A program made the translations under genes and the position numbers. A stretch of DNA of 64,000 bases from an uncultured Eubacteriales bacterium (GTDB lineage: Bacteria; Bacillota; Clostridia; Oscillospirales; Acutalibacteraceae), in contig CAJKBQ010000014.1 in the NCBI GenBank assembly GCA_905198155.1, forward strand, positions 10,892-74,891, in the 5' to 3' direction. Below, piece by piece: positions 51,539 through 59,344 of the stretch (its first letter is position 1; each line of letters opens with the position of its first letter). Under the pieces are notes generated by a model. It did no database searches. It had not been told where the DNA came from and was given only the letters and a program-made list of their open reading frames with translations.

Positions 51539-51843
51539 GCCATCCGCCGCCGCACCTTCCATGCCTGCGACAGCACATCCTCTTCGCTGTCGTCGTCGTC
51601 AAAAAATGTGCAGGACTTCGCGCAGGCGATGAACCAATCGGACCGGAGCAGCGCAAAAATAACCCGCCACATCTGCGCATAATCCCCCTCATGCCCCGCG
51701 TCCGCAAACGTCAGCACCTCGCCGTCGGACGTGCAGCGCAGCCCGCGCCGGCCGAAGGCAGATTGCAGCGTGCGGGCAACGTCGGCCCGCTGGTGCCCCA
51801 GGGCTTCGATGGCCGCATCGTCAAACGTCATTTCCACTTTCAT
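51535..51843 (-). CDS. Unrecognised small protein, partner of the VapD-like gene
   Basis: 102-residue protein with no family I can name. It has an N-terminal alpha/beta part (MKVEMTFDDAAIEALGHQRA; RTLQSAFGRRGLRCTSDGEV), a tryptophan-bearing helix (DYAQMWRVIFALLRSDWFIA) and an acidic patch (DDDDSEED) close to a basic C-terminus. ATG 51843 is preferred to ATG 51849, because AAGGAG is 9 nt before the former and only 3 nt before the latter. The four-base overlap with the VapD-like gene and first position in the pair are what an antitoxin would show, but this is inference. Confidence 0.7.
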   Translation of the reverse strand: MKVEMTFDDAAIEALGHQRADVARTLQSAFGRRGLRCTSDGEVLTFADAGHEGDYAQMWRVIFALLRSDWFIACAKSCTFFDDDDSEEDVLSQAWKVRRRMA

Positions 51844-52005
51844 ATGCATCCGCTCCTTTTTTGGATTTCGCCGCTTTTATTATACGCGATTCCGGCCCAA
51901 AAGTCAACCGCGTTCTGTTCCGCACCGCCGCCGCATAAAATAATCTTGCCCCCGCGCATATTCTGCCGCCGCAGCGGCAACAATACCCGCGGAGGTGCAA
52001 AAGCA

Positions 52006-52821
52006 ATGTTTCGATTTCAAAAGCAATCCAGCGGCAAAAAACCGCAAAGCGTCGGGTTTTACATCGCGCTGGCGGTGTGCCTGACGGCGATCGGCGCGTC
52101 GGCGTGGACGACGTTTGACAGTGTGATGGACCTGCGGCGCAGCGCGTCGGTTGCGCCGTCCTCAGTGCAGCAGGTGAACCGGGACGTCAGCGGGGTGCCG
52201 GCCAGCGAGCCGGCGTCGAGCGCGCAGACGTCCAGCGCCGCGCCCGCGTCCAAACCGGCGTCCAAACCGGAATCCAAACCGGCGTCGAAGCCGGAATCCA
52301 AACCCGAATCCAAGTCGGAATCCAAACCCGAATCCAAGTCGGAATCCAAACCAGCCCCGTCGTCGGCCGCACCGGTCACGGCGACCACGTATATCCTGCC
52401 GGTGAACGGCGAAATCCAAAAACCGTTCGGGCAGTCGGTGTACTCGCGGACATTCGGCGACTGGCGCGCGCACAACGGCATTGATATCGCCGCGACGGCC
52501 GGGTGCAGCGTGATGGCGATTGGCGACGGGACGGTGCAATCGTTTACCGAGGACGTGATGCTCGGCGGCGTGCTGGTGATCCGCCACGGCGACCTGGACG
52601 TGTACTACTGCGGGCTGGGCAGCAATCCGTCGGTGAAAGCGGGCGACACGGTGCGGTGCGGCCAGGTGGTCGGGATTCTGAAAGACATCCCGTCCGAAAC
52701 GGTGGAGGACGCGCACCTGCACATTCAGGTGCAGCGGGACGGCAAATGGATCGAGCCGCTGGCTGCGATGGGAAAAGAAAATCTACTGCCCTCGGAATCG
52801 AACGCAAGTTCGCGCGATTAG
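52006..52821 (+). CDS. M23-family peptidase, SpoIIQ-like
   Basis: 271-residue membrane-anchored protein with one N-terminal transmembrane helix (residues ~18-36). A low-complexity linker (83-116) of KPES/KPAS/KSES tandem repeats leads to a C-terminal LytM/M23 domain (~128-255). The zinc ligands H156 and D160 (AHNGIDI) and H239 in HLHIQV (H237, H239) are intact, so endopeptidase activity is possible. The architecture matches SpoIIQ, the forespore partner of SpoIIIAH in engulfment; clostridial SpoIIQ keeps the zinc site. A vegetative cell-wall hydrolase is the alternative. GGAGGTG precedes ATG 52006. Confidence 0.8.
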   Translation: MFRFQKQSSGKKPQSVGFYIALAVCLTAIGASAWTTFDSVMDLRRSASVAPSSVQQVNRDVSGVPASEPASSAQTSSAAPASKPASKPESKPASKPESKPESKSESKPESKSESKPAPSSAAPVTATTYILPVNGEIQKPFGQSVYSRTFGDWRAHNGIDIAATAGCSVMAIGDGTVQSFTEDVMLGGVLVIRHGDLDVYYCGLGSNPSVKAGDTVRCGQVVGILKDIPSETVEDAHLHIQVQRDGKWIEPLAAMGKENLLPSESNASSRD

Positions 52822-52833
52822 GGGCAATGACCG

Positions 52834-52875
52834 AAAAAACGCCGACCCGGCTCCGATGCCGCAGCGGCGTTTTTT
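52834..52875. terminator. Convergent intrinsic terminator
   Basis: AAAAAACGCCG (52834-52844) and CGGCGTTTTTT (52865-52875) with a GC-rich 20-nt loop; serves the M23 gene (+) and the HAD gene (-). Confidence 0.88.
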
Positions 52876-52876
52876 C

Positions 52877-53536
52877 TTACATCAAAATCGGCGGGCTGAC
52901 CGAAAAATCGTAAAATTCATCGCAGATCGCGCGCAGCGCCGCGTGCGTATCGGCAGGCACATCCTCCGCCGCGCCGATGCAGTAGCACCCGACGGCGTGC
53001 GCGGTGCGCATACTGTACAGCGCGTCCTCCACCATCGCCATCTGCGTCGGCGGGACGCCAAACCGGGCGGCAACATCGGTGAAAAACGCCGGATTTTCCT
53101 TGCCGCCCGGCGTCGTGTCCGACGAAGCGACAAACGCAAAATATCCGTCGATTCCGGCCGTTTGCAGCGCGATGTGCGCGAGCGGCTCCGGCGTGGCGGT
53201 GGCCACGCACATCGGAATTCCGGCGGCGCGTAGCCGGTTCAGATACGCCGGAATGCCCGGCTTTGCGGCCGCGCGCGTGCGGTAGCAATTTTCCAGGTGA
53301 CGCATCAGATCCGCGCGTTCCATCGGCGGGATGTGCGCCGCTTCGCAAATGGGGCGGATAAAATCCATGCTGGCGCGCGACGTCATCCGGCGCAGCCGGT
53401 CGCGCAGCTCGTCGGCAGATTCGCGCAGCCTGTGCGCCCGCAGATATTCCACGGCGGCCTCGCGCCAAAAAGCCATCGAGTCGAGCAGCGTGCCGTCCAT
53501 GTCGAACGCGGCGCAGCAGAACGGAAAAGCATTCAT
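52877..53536 (-). CDS. HAD-superfamily phosphatase, beta-phosphoglucomutase-like
   Basis: 219-residue HAD subfamily IA enzyme. Motif I is AAFDMDGTLLDSM (nucleophile and acid Asp in DMDGT), the cap helices follow, motif II is MCVATATPEPLA, the lysine lies in TTPGGKENPAFF and motif III is MAMVEDALYSMRTAHAVG. The order matches beta-phosphoglucomutase and phosphoglycolate-type phosphatases; the substrate is open. ATG 53536 follows AAAGGAG, and the much longer in-frame extension upstream crosses the opposite-strand gene and repeat element and is not coding. Confidence 0.88.
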   Translation of the reverse strand: MNAFPFCCAAFDMDGTLLDSMAFWREAAVEYLRAHRLRESADELRDRLRRMTSRASMDFIRPICEAAHIPPMERADLMRHLENCYRTRAAAKPGIPAYLNRLRAAGIPMCVATATPEPLAHIALQTAGIDGYFAFVASSDTTPGGKENPAFFTDVAARFGVPPTQMAMVEDALYSMRTAHAVGCYCIGAAEDVPADTHAALRAICDEFYDFSVSPPILM

Positions 53537-53655
53537 CGGAATCCAACTCCTTTCGGAAAAATCAAAACGGATCGAATATTTGACAATATCCGACTTTCCA
53601 AACTGGTATACTGAGAAGCCGAGCGTTTTTTGCAATCGAGGGGAGATGAGCGCAA

Positions 53656-53931
53656 ATGACCGTAGATCCGGTGGTGGTATGCGCGCGCGACGGGGCGCAG
53701 GCGACGGCGCAGCTGGCGCGCATTTGCCGGCTGACGCGCGGGACGGAGCGCCCGGTGATTCTGTTCGGCGTGCATCGCAGCGACGGCAGCGACCTGATCC
53801 CGTATGTGCGGGAGATGGCGCACGCGGCGCGGGCGTACCGGGCCGAGCTGTGCCTGCTGTTCGACCCGCAGCCGGGGGAGACAGCAGCCGCATTGGCGGC
53901 GTATCACGCGGTGCAGGTGGTGGAATTTTAG
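53656..53931 (+). CDS. Small hypothetical protein
   Basis: 91-residue predicted protein of alpha/beta character (VVVCARDGAQATAQLARICR; RPVILFGVHRSDGSDLIPYV; AELCLLFDPQPGETAAALAA). I do not recognise the family. A GAGGGGAG ribosome site about 10 nt before ATG 53656 and a codon bias like its neighbours support it being a gene. A TATACT box lies near 53609. It stands alone between the HAD gene and a repeat element. Confidence 0.55.
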   Translation: MTVDPVVVCARDGAQATAQLARICRLTRGTERPVILFGVHRSDGSDLIPYVREMAHAARAYRAELCLLFDPQPGETAAALAAYHAVQVVEF

Positions 53932-54046
53932 GTAAAAGGGAATAGTGAAGAGTGAAGAAGTGTTGTGGCGTGTGCCGCAGGCACACGCAAATATATTTTG
54001 TGCGCCGCAGGCGCACGCTGCCATACTTCTTCACTATTCACTTTTA
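53932..54046. repeat. MITE-like inverted-repeat element
   Basis: Left arm GTAAAAGGGAATAGTGAAGA and right arm (inverted) GTAAAAGTGAATAGTGAAGA enclose two further palindromes, GTGTGCCGCAGGCACACG and GTGCGCCGCAGGCGCACG. The whole ~115-bp element can fold into one long cruciform or hairpin and has no coding capacity. It starts one base after the stop codon of the preceding small gene. Similar GTGAAGAGTGAAG elements are common in clostridial genomes. Confidence 0.75.
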
Positions 54047-54065
54047 CTTTTTCCTTCAAAAAGCC

Positions 54066-54094
54066 TGTACAGCCGCGCAAAAATATGATATAAT
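54066..54094 (+). promoter_or_regulatory. Promoter of tRNA nucleotidyltransferase gene
   Basis: TGTACA (54066-54071) and perfect TATAAT (54089-54094), 17-bp spacing, about 40 bp before ATG 54134. Confidence 0.7.
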
Positions 54095-54133
54095 CAAATT
54101 AGAATCATTTTTCGCAAAAGGCGGTGCAGACAG

Positions 54134-55324
54134 ATGCAGCTTCCGGAACCGGTGCAAACGGCCGCCCGAATCCTGCGCGGCGGCGGATACGAAGCATATG
54201 CGGTCGGCGGATGTGTCCGGGATGTGCTGCTCGGCCGGACGCCGCACGACTGGGACATGACCACCAACGCGCTGCCGGCGGAGACGGAGCGGCTGTTCGC
54301 CGCATACCCCGTGATCGAAACCGGCATCGCGCACGGAACGGTGATGGTGGTGATCGACGCAATGCCGATCGAGATCACGACGTACCGCGTGGACGGCGCA
54401 TATTCCGACCACCGCCACCCGGACGGCGTGCAGTTCACGGCGAACCTGAAAGCCGACCTCGCACGGCGGGATTTCACGATCAACGCCATGGCGTACGCGC
54501 CGGAGACGGGCGTCGTGGATCCGTTCGGCGGGCAGGCGGATCTGGCGCGGCAAACCGTCCGCTGCGTCGGCGACCCGGCGCGCCGGTTCGACGAAGACGC
54601 GCTGCGGATTCTGCGGGCGCTGCGGTTCGCGTCGGTGCTGGGGTTCGCCATCGATCCCGATACGGCGGCGCAGGTGCATGCACAGGCGGCCGCGCTGCGC
54701 GCCGTTGCAGTAGAGCGGCGGTACGCCGAGTGGCAGAAGCTGATTTGCGGCCGCGGCGCTGCGCAGGTGCTGCGCGAATACCCGGACGTCGCCGCGCAGG
54801 TGCTCCCGGCAGGCCAAACGGCGGCCGGATGGGCAGCGCGCGTCGATCGAATGGCGCAGGCATCGCCGGATTTCGCCGGGCGGATGGCGATTCTGCTGCG
54901 GGGCAGCGACGCCGCACAGGCCATGCGGGATCTGCGGGCGTCGCGCGCCGATCAGCTTCGGGTGTCCATGCTGGCCGGCGCGCCGGAGACGCTGCCGCCG
55001 GCGACCGACGCGGACGTCCGGCGCGGATTGGCCGCGTACGGGGCGGACGGCTGGCGCGACTATCTGCGGATGTTCCCGCCGTCGGCGCGCGCCGCGCTGG
55101 AACAAACCACTCAAATCGTGCTGAACCGCGGCGACTGCTGGCGGCTCGACCAGCTCGCGATCGACGGCCGGTCGCTGGCGGCGCTGGGACTGCGCGGCAG
55201 TGCGCTGGGGGAGACGCTGCGCGCGCTGTGCCGCAGCGTGATCGACGGCACGCTCCCCAATACCCCCGATGTGCTGCGCCAGGCGGCAAAAAAACGAGCC
55301 GAATCGCAACATTTGGCACCATAA
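54134..55324 (+). CDS. CCA tRNA nucleotidyltransferase / poly(A) polymerase family
   Basis: 396-residue class II nucleotidyltransferase that adds or repairs the 3' CCA of tRNAs. The catalytic motif A is YAVGGCVRDVLLGRTPHDWD, with metal ligands in DWD. Motif B is DLARRDFTINAMAY, and CVGDPARRFDEDALRILRAL holds the template-like EDALR nucleotide-selection motif. The helical tail is shorter and less conserved. No HD domain is evident. Whether it adds full CCA or only part cannot be told from sequence. ATG 54134 has AAAGGCGG upstream, a moderate ribosome site. Confidence 0.92.
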   Translation: MQLPEPVQTAARILRGGGYEAYAVGGCVRDVLLGRTPHDWDMTTNALPAETERLFAAYPVIETGIAHGTVMVVIDAMPIEITTYRVDGAYSDHRHPDGVQFTANLKADLARRDFTINAMAYAPETGVVDPFGGQADLARQTVRCVGDPARRFDEDALRILRALRFASVLGFAIDPDTAAQVHAQAAALRAVAVERRYAEWQKLICGRGAAQVLREYPDVAAQVLPAGQTAAGWAARVDRMAQASPDFAGRMAILLRGSDAAQAMRDLRASRADQLRVSMLAGAPETLPPATDADVRRGLAAYGADGWRDYLRMFPPSARAALEQTTQIVLNRGDCWRLDQLAIDGRSLAALGLRGSALGETLRALCRSVIDGTLPNTPDVLRQAAKKRAESQHLAP

Positions 55325-55371
55325 ACCGCAAAACCGGCAAGACTTTTTCGCCGAAACGGTGTAAAATGAGA

Positions 55372-56184
55372 TCAGAGCGTGGATTCGCTCAGCTTCTTTT
55401 TCTTGTACACCGACGGCGTGCAGTGATACGTGGACTTGAACACGCGGTAAAACGTCCGCAGACTTTCAAACCCGGACTGCATCGCAATTTCCGTCATGGA
55501 CAGGTCCTCGGTCAGCAGCATATTGGCCGCGCAGCGCGCCCGCAGGGCGTTGATGTAGTCGGTCAGCGTGCAGCTGAAATACGAATTGAACAGGTGCGAA
55601 AAGCTGTACTTGCTGTACCCGAACTTGGACGACAGCATCGCCAGCGACAGCGGCGACGTATAGTTTTCCTCAATGTACGCGAGGATATCCTTAAAGAAAA
55701 AGTCGGTTTTGTTGGCGCTGATGTCCACCAGCCCCACTTTGTCGATCAGCAGCCCGATGATGACGTACGCGTACCCTTTGGCAATGCAGGTGTCCAGCAT
55801 CCCATCGGCCTTGTGGCGGATTAGGCGCTTCATGCAGGCCAGAATTTCGCTGCACACCGCCGGGTCCGTAACCAGCACTTCGCGGAAGATTTTTCCGCTC
55901 ATCCGGCCGCTGGCCGCGCCGATCAGCTCCGGCGGGATCGTCATCACGATCGTTTTGGCACGCTTGTCCCGCAGGTTGGCGTGCGTGCAGTAGCTGGAAA
56001 AAATCACAAGCGTGTCCGGCCCGACGATATATGTCCGGCCGTTGACGACGGTTTTGAACTCGCCGGACAGTACATACGTCAGCTCAATGCTGCTGTGAAA
56101 ATGCGGATTGCAGACGTTGTGCAGTGTCGGCCAGATCTCCAGATTGGTTTTGTTGTCCCGTTTGGCTTCGTATTGTCCGTCCAT
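55372..56184 (-). CDS. AraC-family regulator of the second sugar locus
   Basis: 270-residue regulator. The cupin part has HFHSSIELTYVLSGEFKTVV and YIVGPDTLVIFSSYCTHANL. The C-terminal helix-turn-helix pair is LSLAMLSSKFGYSKYSFSHL and IAMQSGFESLRTFYRVFKST, then TPSVYK. ATG 56184 is chosen since AGAGAGGG lies before it; the in-frame ATG at 56226 coincides with the expected transcription start and cannot be used. It is divergent from a TIM-barrel sugar isomerase gene 175 bp away, its likely target. Confidence 0.88.
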   Translation of the reverse strand: MDGQYEAKRDNKTNLEIWPTLHNVCNPHFHSSIELTYVLSGEFKTVVNGRTYIVGPDTLVIFSSYCTHANLRDKRAKTIVMTIPPELIGAASGRMSGKIFREVLVTDPAVCSEILACMKRLIRHKADGMLDTCIAKGYAYVIIGLLIDKVGLVDISANKTDFFFKDILAYIEENYTSPLSLAMLSSKFGYSKYSFSHLFNSYFSCTLTDYINALRARCAANMLLTEDLSMTEIAMQSGFESLRTFYRVFKSTYHCTPSVYKKKKLSESTL

Positions 56185-56228
56185 GGCGGCGATCCCTCTC
56201 TTTTGCAGATGCGGAAGTGATACCATAG

Positions 56229-56256
56229 ATTATAGCAAATCGTGCGGAAATTGCAA
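56229..56256 (-). promoter_or_regulatory. Promoter of AraC-family gene
   Basis: Minus-strand TTGCAA (56251-56256) and TATAAT (56229-56234), 16-bp spacing; leader of about 40 nt. Confidence 0.8.
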
Positions 56257-56359
56257 GGGGTTTTGCAAAAATCATTCGCAATATCTTGCAGAAAATCGTC
56301 GAAATCCGGCGTTTTGCGCCCGGTTTTCATAAATATTTGACAAGGAGTGTGTTTTCTCA

Positions 56360-57325
56360 ATGAAATTAGGCGTATTGACAGTGATCCTGGGCGACCTGAC
56401 CCTGGACGAAACGCTCAAGTACCTCAAAGGGCTGGGCGTGCAGGCAGTGGAGATCGGCTGCGGCGGTTCGCCCGGCACGGCGCACGCCAACGCCGTCGAG
56501 TTCATGAAGAACCCGGCGCTGATCGACCAGTTTATGGAAACGATCAAAAAGTACGATATGCAGATTTCCTGCCTGTCGGTACACGGCAATGCCGTGCACC
56601 CGAACAAAGAAATCGCATCGTGGGATCATCAGCAGTTCGAAGCGGCGGTGCTGCTGGCCGAGAAAATCGGCGTGGACCGCGTGACGACGTTTTCCGGCTG
56701 CCCCGGCGACCACGAAGGCGCCAAATACCCGAACTGGGTCACCTGCACCTGGCCGACCGACTACCAGGAGATCCTGAAATGGCAGTGGGAAGAAAAGCTG
56801 ATTCCGTACTGGCGCAAAGAAGCCAAATTCGCCGAAGATCACGGCGTGAAGGTCTGCTTCGAGCTGCATCCGGGCTTCTGCGTGTATAACCCGCGGACGA
56901 TGCTGAAAATCCGCGAGGCCTGCGGCACCAACCTGGGCGCGAACTTTGACCCGTCGCACCTGTTCTGGCAGGGCATCGACCCGGTGATGGCGATCCGCGA
57001 GCTGAAAGGCGCCATTTACCACTTCCACGCGAAAGACACCTACATCGACCCGGCGCGCACGGCGATCAACGGCGTGCTGGACACCACCCGCTTCGACAGA
57101 ATGGACGAGCGCAGCTGGCTGTTCCGTACCGTCGGCTACGGTCACGGCGAAGACACCTGGCGCGCAATTTGCAGCGAACTGCGCAGCACCGGGTACGACT
57201 ATGTGATGTCGATCGAGCACGAAGACGGCCTGATGACCCCGAAGGAGGGTCTGGAAAAAGCCATCGCGTTCCTCAAACGCGTGATGATTTTCGAGCAGCA
57301 GAATTCCAATATGTACTGGGCATAA
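56360..57325 (+). CDS. Sugar phosphate isomerase/epimerase, TIM-barrel (AP endonuclease family 2 fold)
   Basis: 321-residue xylose-isomerase-like TIM barrel. Metal-site residues expected for tagatose-3-epimerase/IolE relatives are visible: Glu in KVCFELHPGFCVY, Asp and His in GANFDPSHLFW, His in AIYHFHAKDTY and Glu in YVMSIEHEDGL. It would interconvert keto sugars or dehydrate an inosose-type compound; the exact reaction is unknown. AAGGAG lies about 14 nt before ATG 56360. Divergent AraC regulator and downstream GH43-like gene suggest one carbohydrate locus, possibly functioning with the oxidoreductases at 38-43 kb. Confidence 0.88.
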   Translation: MKLGVLTVILGDLTLDETLKYLKGLGVQAVEIGCGGSPGTAHANAVEFMKNPALIDQFMETIKKYDMQISCLSVHGNAVHPNKEIASWDHQQFEAAVLLAEKIGVDRVTTFSGCPGDHEGAKYPNWVTCTWPTDYQEILKWQWEEKLIPYWRKEAKFAEDHGVKVCFELHPGFCVYNPRTMLKIREACGTNLGANFDPSHLFWQGIDPVMAIRELKGAIYHFHAKDTYIDPARTAINGVLDTTRFDRMDERSWLFRTVGYGHGEDTWRAICSELRSTGYDYVMSIEHEDGLMTPKEGLEKAIAFLKRVMIFEQQNSNMYWA

Positions 57326-57337
57326 CCCCCCAGAATC

Positions 57338-57369
57338 GCCGGGCGGCCGATGGCCGTCCGGCATTTTTT
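57338..57369 (+). terminator. Intrinsic terminator after isomerase gene
   Basis: GCCGG-G-CGGCC, loop GAT, GGCCG-T-CCGGC, then ATTTTTT. Confidence 0.88.
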
Positions 57370-57505
57370 GAATATTTTCTTACGAATTCACGCTTCGTTC
57401 ATATATTTTGCATCATATGCCGTTTTTTTTCGCGTCTCATTAAATAGATTACCATGATCGTACCAAGTTCAAAACAGCCGGACAAACGAAACGGAGGGCA
57501 GCGCG

Positions 57506-57595
57506 ATGAATCGGATGGAGCGGGGCGGCATTATTTTGCTGTGCGCGGTATTGACGGCCGCCGTACTGATTTTGGCTACGCAGTGGCCGTGGTAA
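57506..57595 (+). CDS. 29-residue membrane microprotein A
   Basis: Very short gene with CGGAGGGC as ribosome site 7 nt before ATG 57506. The peptide has a short charged start (MNRMERG), one hydrophobic helix (GIILLCAVLTAAVLILA) and ends TQWPW. It is a paralogue of the microprotein at 58694: both share LLCA-x-LTA and an almost identical CGAAACGGAGG leader, which argues strongly that both are translated. Such peptides often stabilise transporters or other membrane complexes; the partner is unknown. Confidence 0.65.
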   Translation: MNRMERGGIILLCAVLTAAVLILATQWPW

Positions 57596-57599
57596 GCCC

Positions 57600-57628
57600 T
57601 TGCGTTCGGGACGGGATTGTGCTATAAT
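57600..57628 (+). promoter_or_regulatory. Promoter of GH43-like gene
   Basis: TTGCGT (57600-57605) and perfect TATAAT (57623-57628), 17-bp spacing, about 40 bp before ATG 57668. Confidence 0.78.
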
Positions 57629-57667
57629 AAAATCTATCCAAATCCCGATATACTGGAGGCTGCTCCC

Positions 57668-58561
57668 ATGATCGAACTTCGCATCCCCAAGCTGCGCGAC
57701 CCGTTTCTGCTGGCCGCGAACGGCACATATTATGTTTACGGCACCGGCGTTTCGCCGGACAACGATTGGAACAACACCACCTATGCCTGCTACCGCGCCG
57801 CCGACGGCCGACTGGACGGGACGTGGACGCTGCTGGATCCGGTTTATGTGCGCCCGCCGCACGCGGCGAAAAACCTTTGGGCGCCGGAAGTCCACCGCTA
57901 TCGCGGGGCATACTATCTGTTCGGTACCTATTTTTCCGACGAAACACAGCATCGCATTTCCGCAATTTTCCGTGCGGATTCTCCCGAAGGTCCGTTTGCC
58001 GAGATCACCGGCGGCGCGCTGACGCCGCGCGATTGGGACTGCATCGACGGCACGCTGTATGTGGATTCCGACGGCGCGCCGTGGCTGGTATTCGTCCACG
58101 AATGGACCAGCACCGACGACGGCATCGGCCGCATGGCGGCGGCACGCCTGTCGGACGATCTGACGCACCTGACCACCGTGCCGATGGAGCTGTTCCGCGC
58201 CGACGACCCGGCGTGGGCGCACGGGCACCGCGTTACGGACGGATGCTTCCTGTACACGACGCGCACCGGGCGGTTGCTGATGCTGTGGTCGAACTTCGAC
58301 GGCGACGGCTACTGCGTCGGGCTGGCGGCCAGCGCCTCCGGCCGGATCGAAGGTCCCTGGGTGCAGCAGGAGCCGCGGCTGTATACCCGGTCGATGGGTT
58401 CGTACGACGGCGGCCACGGGATGATCTTTGCCGATTCCGACGGAACAAAGTATTTGTGCATTCACGCACCCAACACCCCGACGCCGGCGCGGTCGGAAGT
58501 CCCGGTGCTGATTCCCGTGCGCGAGGAAAATGACACGCTGGTGTGCGACCCTGCCCAATAA
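57668..58561 (+). CDS. Glycoside hydrolase family 43-like five-bladed propeller protein
   Basis: 297-residue protein without a signal peptide, so probably cytoplasmic. The propeller start KLRDPFLLAANGTYYVYGTG carries Asp11 at the catalytic-base position, and CIDGTLYVDSDGAPWLVFVH holds Asp127 at the usual pKa-modulator site. NLWAPEVHRYRGAYYLFGTY is a blade motif common in GH43. At the general-acid position, where VEGP is expected, the protein has RVTDGCFLY (Asp191), so catalysis may be altered. Typical substrates are arabinosides or xylosides. GGAGG precedes ATG 57668. Confidence 0.82.
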   Translation: MIELRIPKLRDPFLLAANGTYYVYGTGVSPDNDWNNTTYACYRAADGRLDGTWTLLDPVYVRPPHAAKNLWAPEVHRYRGAYYLFGTYFSDETQHRISAIFRADSPEGPFAEITGGALTPRDWDCIDGTLYVDSDGAPWLVFVHEWTSTDDGIGRMAAARLSDDLTHLTTVPMELFRADDPAWAHGHRVTDGCFLYTTRTGRLLMLWSNFDGDGYCVGLAASASGRIEGPWVQQEPRLYTRSMGSYDGGHGMIFADSDGTKYLCIHAPNTPTPARSEVPVLIPVREENDTLVCDPAQ

Positions 58562-58634
58562 AGTCGAAACGTGAACCCCAATCCCCATCGCACCCAAGCG
58601 TCCTCCTGACTCATTATCTCATATGCGCACGCAG

Positions 58635-58675
58635 AACCCCGCCCCCGCTCAGATTCAACGAGCGGGGGCGGGGTT
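58635..58675. terminator. Perfect 16-bp bidirectional terminator
   Basis: AACCCCGCCCCCGCTC (58635-58650), 9-nt loop, GAGCGGGGGCGGGGTT (58660-58675). It separates the GH43-like gene (+) from microprotein B (-). Confidence 0.9.
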
Positions 58676-58693
58676 CGGTTGGTTCAGGATTCC

Positions 58694-58780
58694 CTATCTC
58701 AGCAGCGCGGCCAACACCAGCGCGACAGCCGTCAATGCTGCGCACAGCAACAATATTTTGTATTGCGTGACCTGGTTCAT
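58694..58780 (-). CDS. 28-residue membrane microprotein B
   Basis: Short gene with CGGAGGAC as ribosome site 8 nt before ATG 58780. The peptide MNQVTQYKILLLCAALTAVA continues with a hydrophobic helix and ends in one arginine. It matches microprotein A in length, position of LLCA-x-LTA, and leader sequence (CGAAACGGAGG). A terminator follows 19 bp after the stop. The remaining DNA up to 58898 shows no other gene. Confidence 0.65.
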   Translation of the reverse strand: MNQVTQYKILLLCAALTAVALVLAALLR

Positions 58781-58898
58781 TCGCGCCGTCCTCCGTTTCG
58801 ATTGCGGGGCTGCTTATTTATATAGTACGGAAAGGGAGCGGGGTGGTTGCAGGGGTTGGTGTAAATAGATTGTGCATAACTCAGTTTTGCTCACGGAT

Positions 58899-59330
58899 TT
58901 ACAAACACAGTACATCTTGAACGAGCGCAACAAACTCATTTTCCCCAATATTGCAGGTTTCCAACAATACCGTGTGACCGTTCAGACCGAACGAGGCATA
59001 AAAGTGGTCGTCATATTGTGCCAGACACACATCTGCTCCGTTGATCTTTGAAATTTGTGCGCCGGACGGCCAATCATCTGTGCCGGGGACATCTTTGCCG
59101 AGCATATAGCAGATTGAAAACCAGGCGTCTCCGCGTTTGGCAGTCAACAGCATTACAGTCGGAGAAGCAGATGCGGTATCGTCCGGATACAGCGTTTGAT
59201 AGGACAGTTCATATCCCTGGAATACCGCTGAGAACGGCGTATTTTGACTCCACTCGCCGGGCGTTGCGTCCCGTAGAATTCCGCCCAGTTTGTAGTCAAG
59301 CATACAGTTTGGGTTGATCCGGATTTCCAT
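58899..59330 (-). pseudogene. Truncated extracytoplasmic-domain gene (DUF4367-like remnant)
   Basis: The frame encodes ~143 residues from MEIRINPNCMLDYKLGGILR to VALVQDVLCL. The pattern of a beta-rich domain ending AQYDDHFYASFGLNGHTVLL and GENEFVALVQDVL resembles the C-terminal domain of anti-sigma-like DUF4367 proteins, which normally follow an N-terminal cytoplasmic part and a membrane helix. Those parts are missing: upstream the frame runs straight into the secA terminator and no ribosome site precedes ATG 59330. I therefore regard it as a 5'-deleted remnant. Family match is tentative. Confidence 0.5.
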
Positions 59331-59344
59331 CGCCGCAGTGCCAA

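Noticed and set aside
53575..53614. TTGACA...TATACT promoter for the small gene at 53656
   Set aside because: The spacing is 21 bp, outside the range of a normal promoter.
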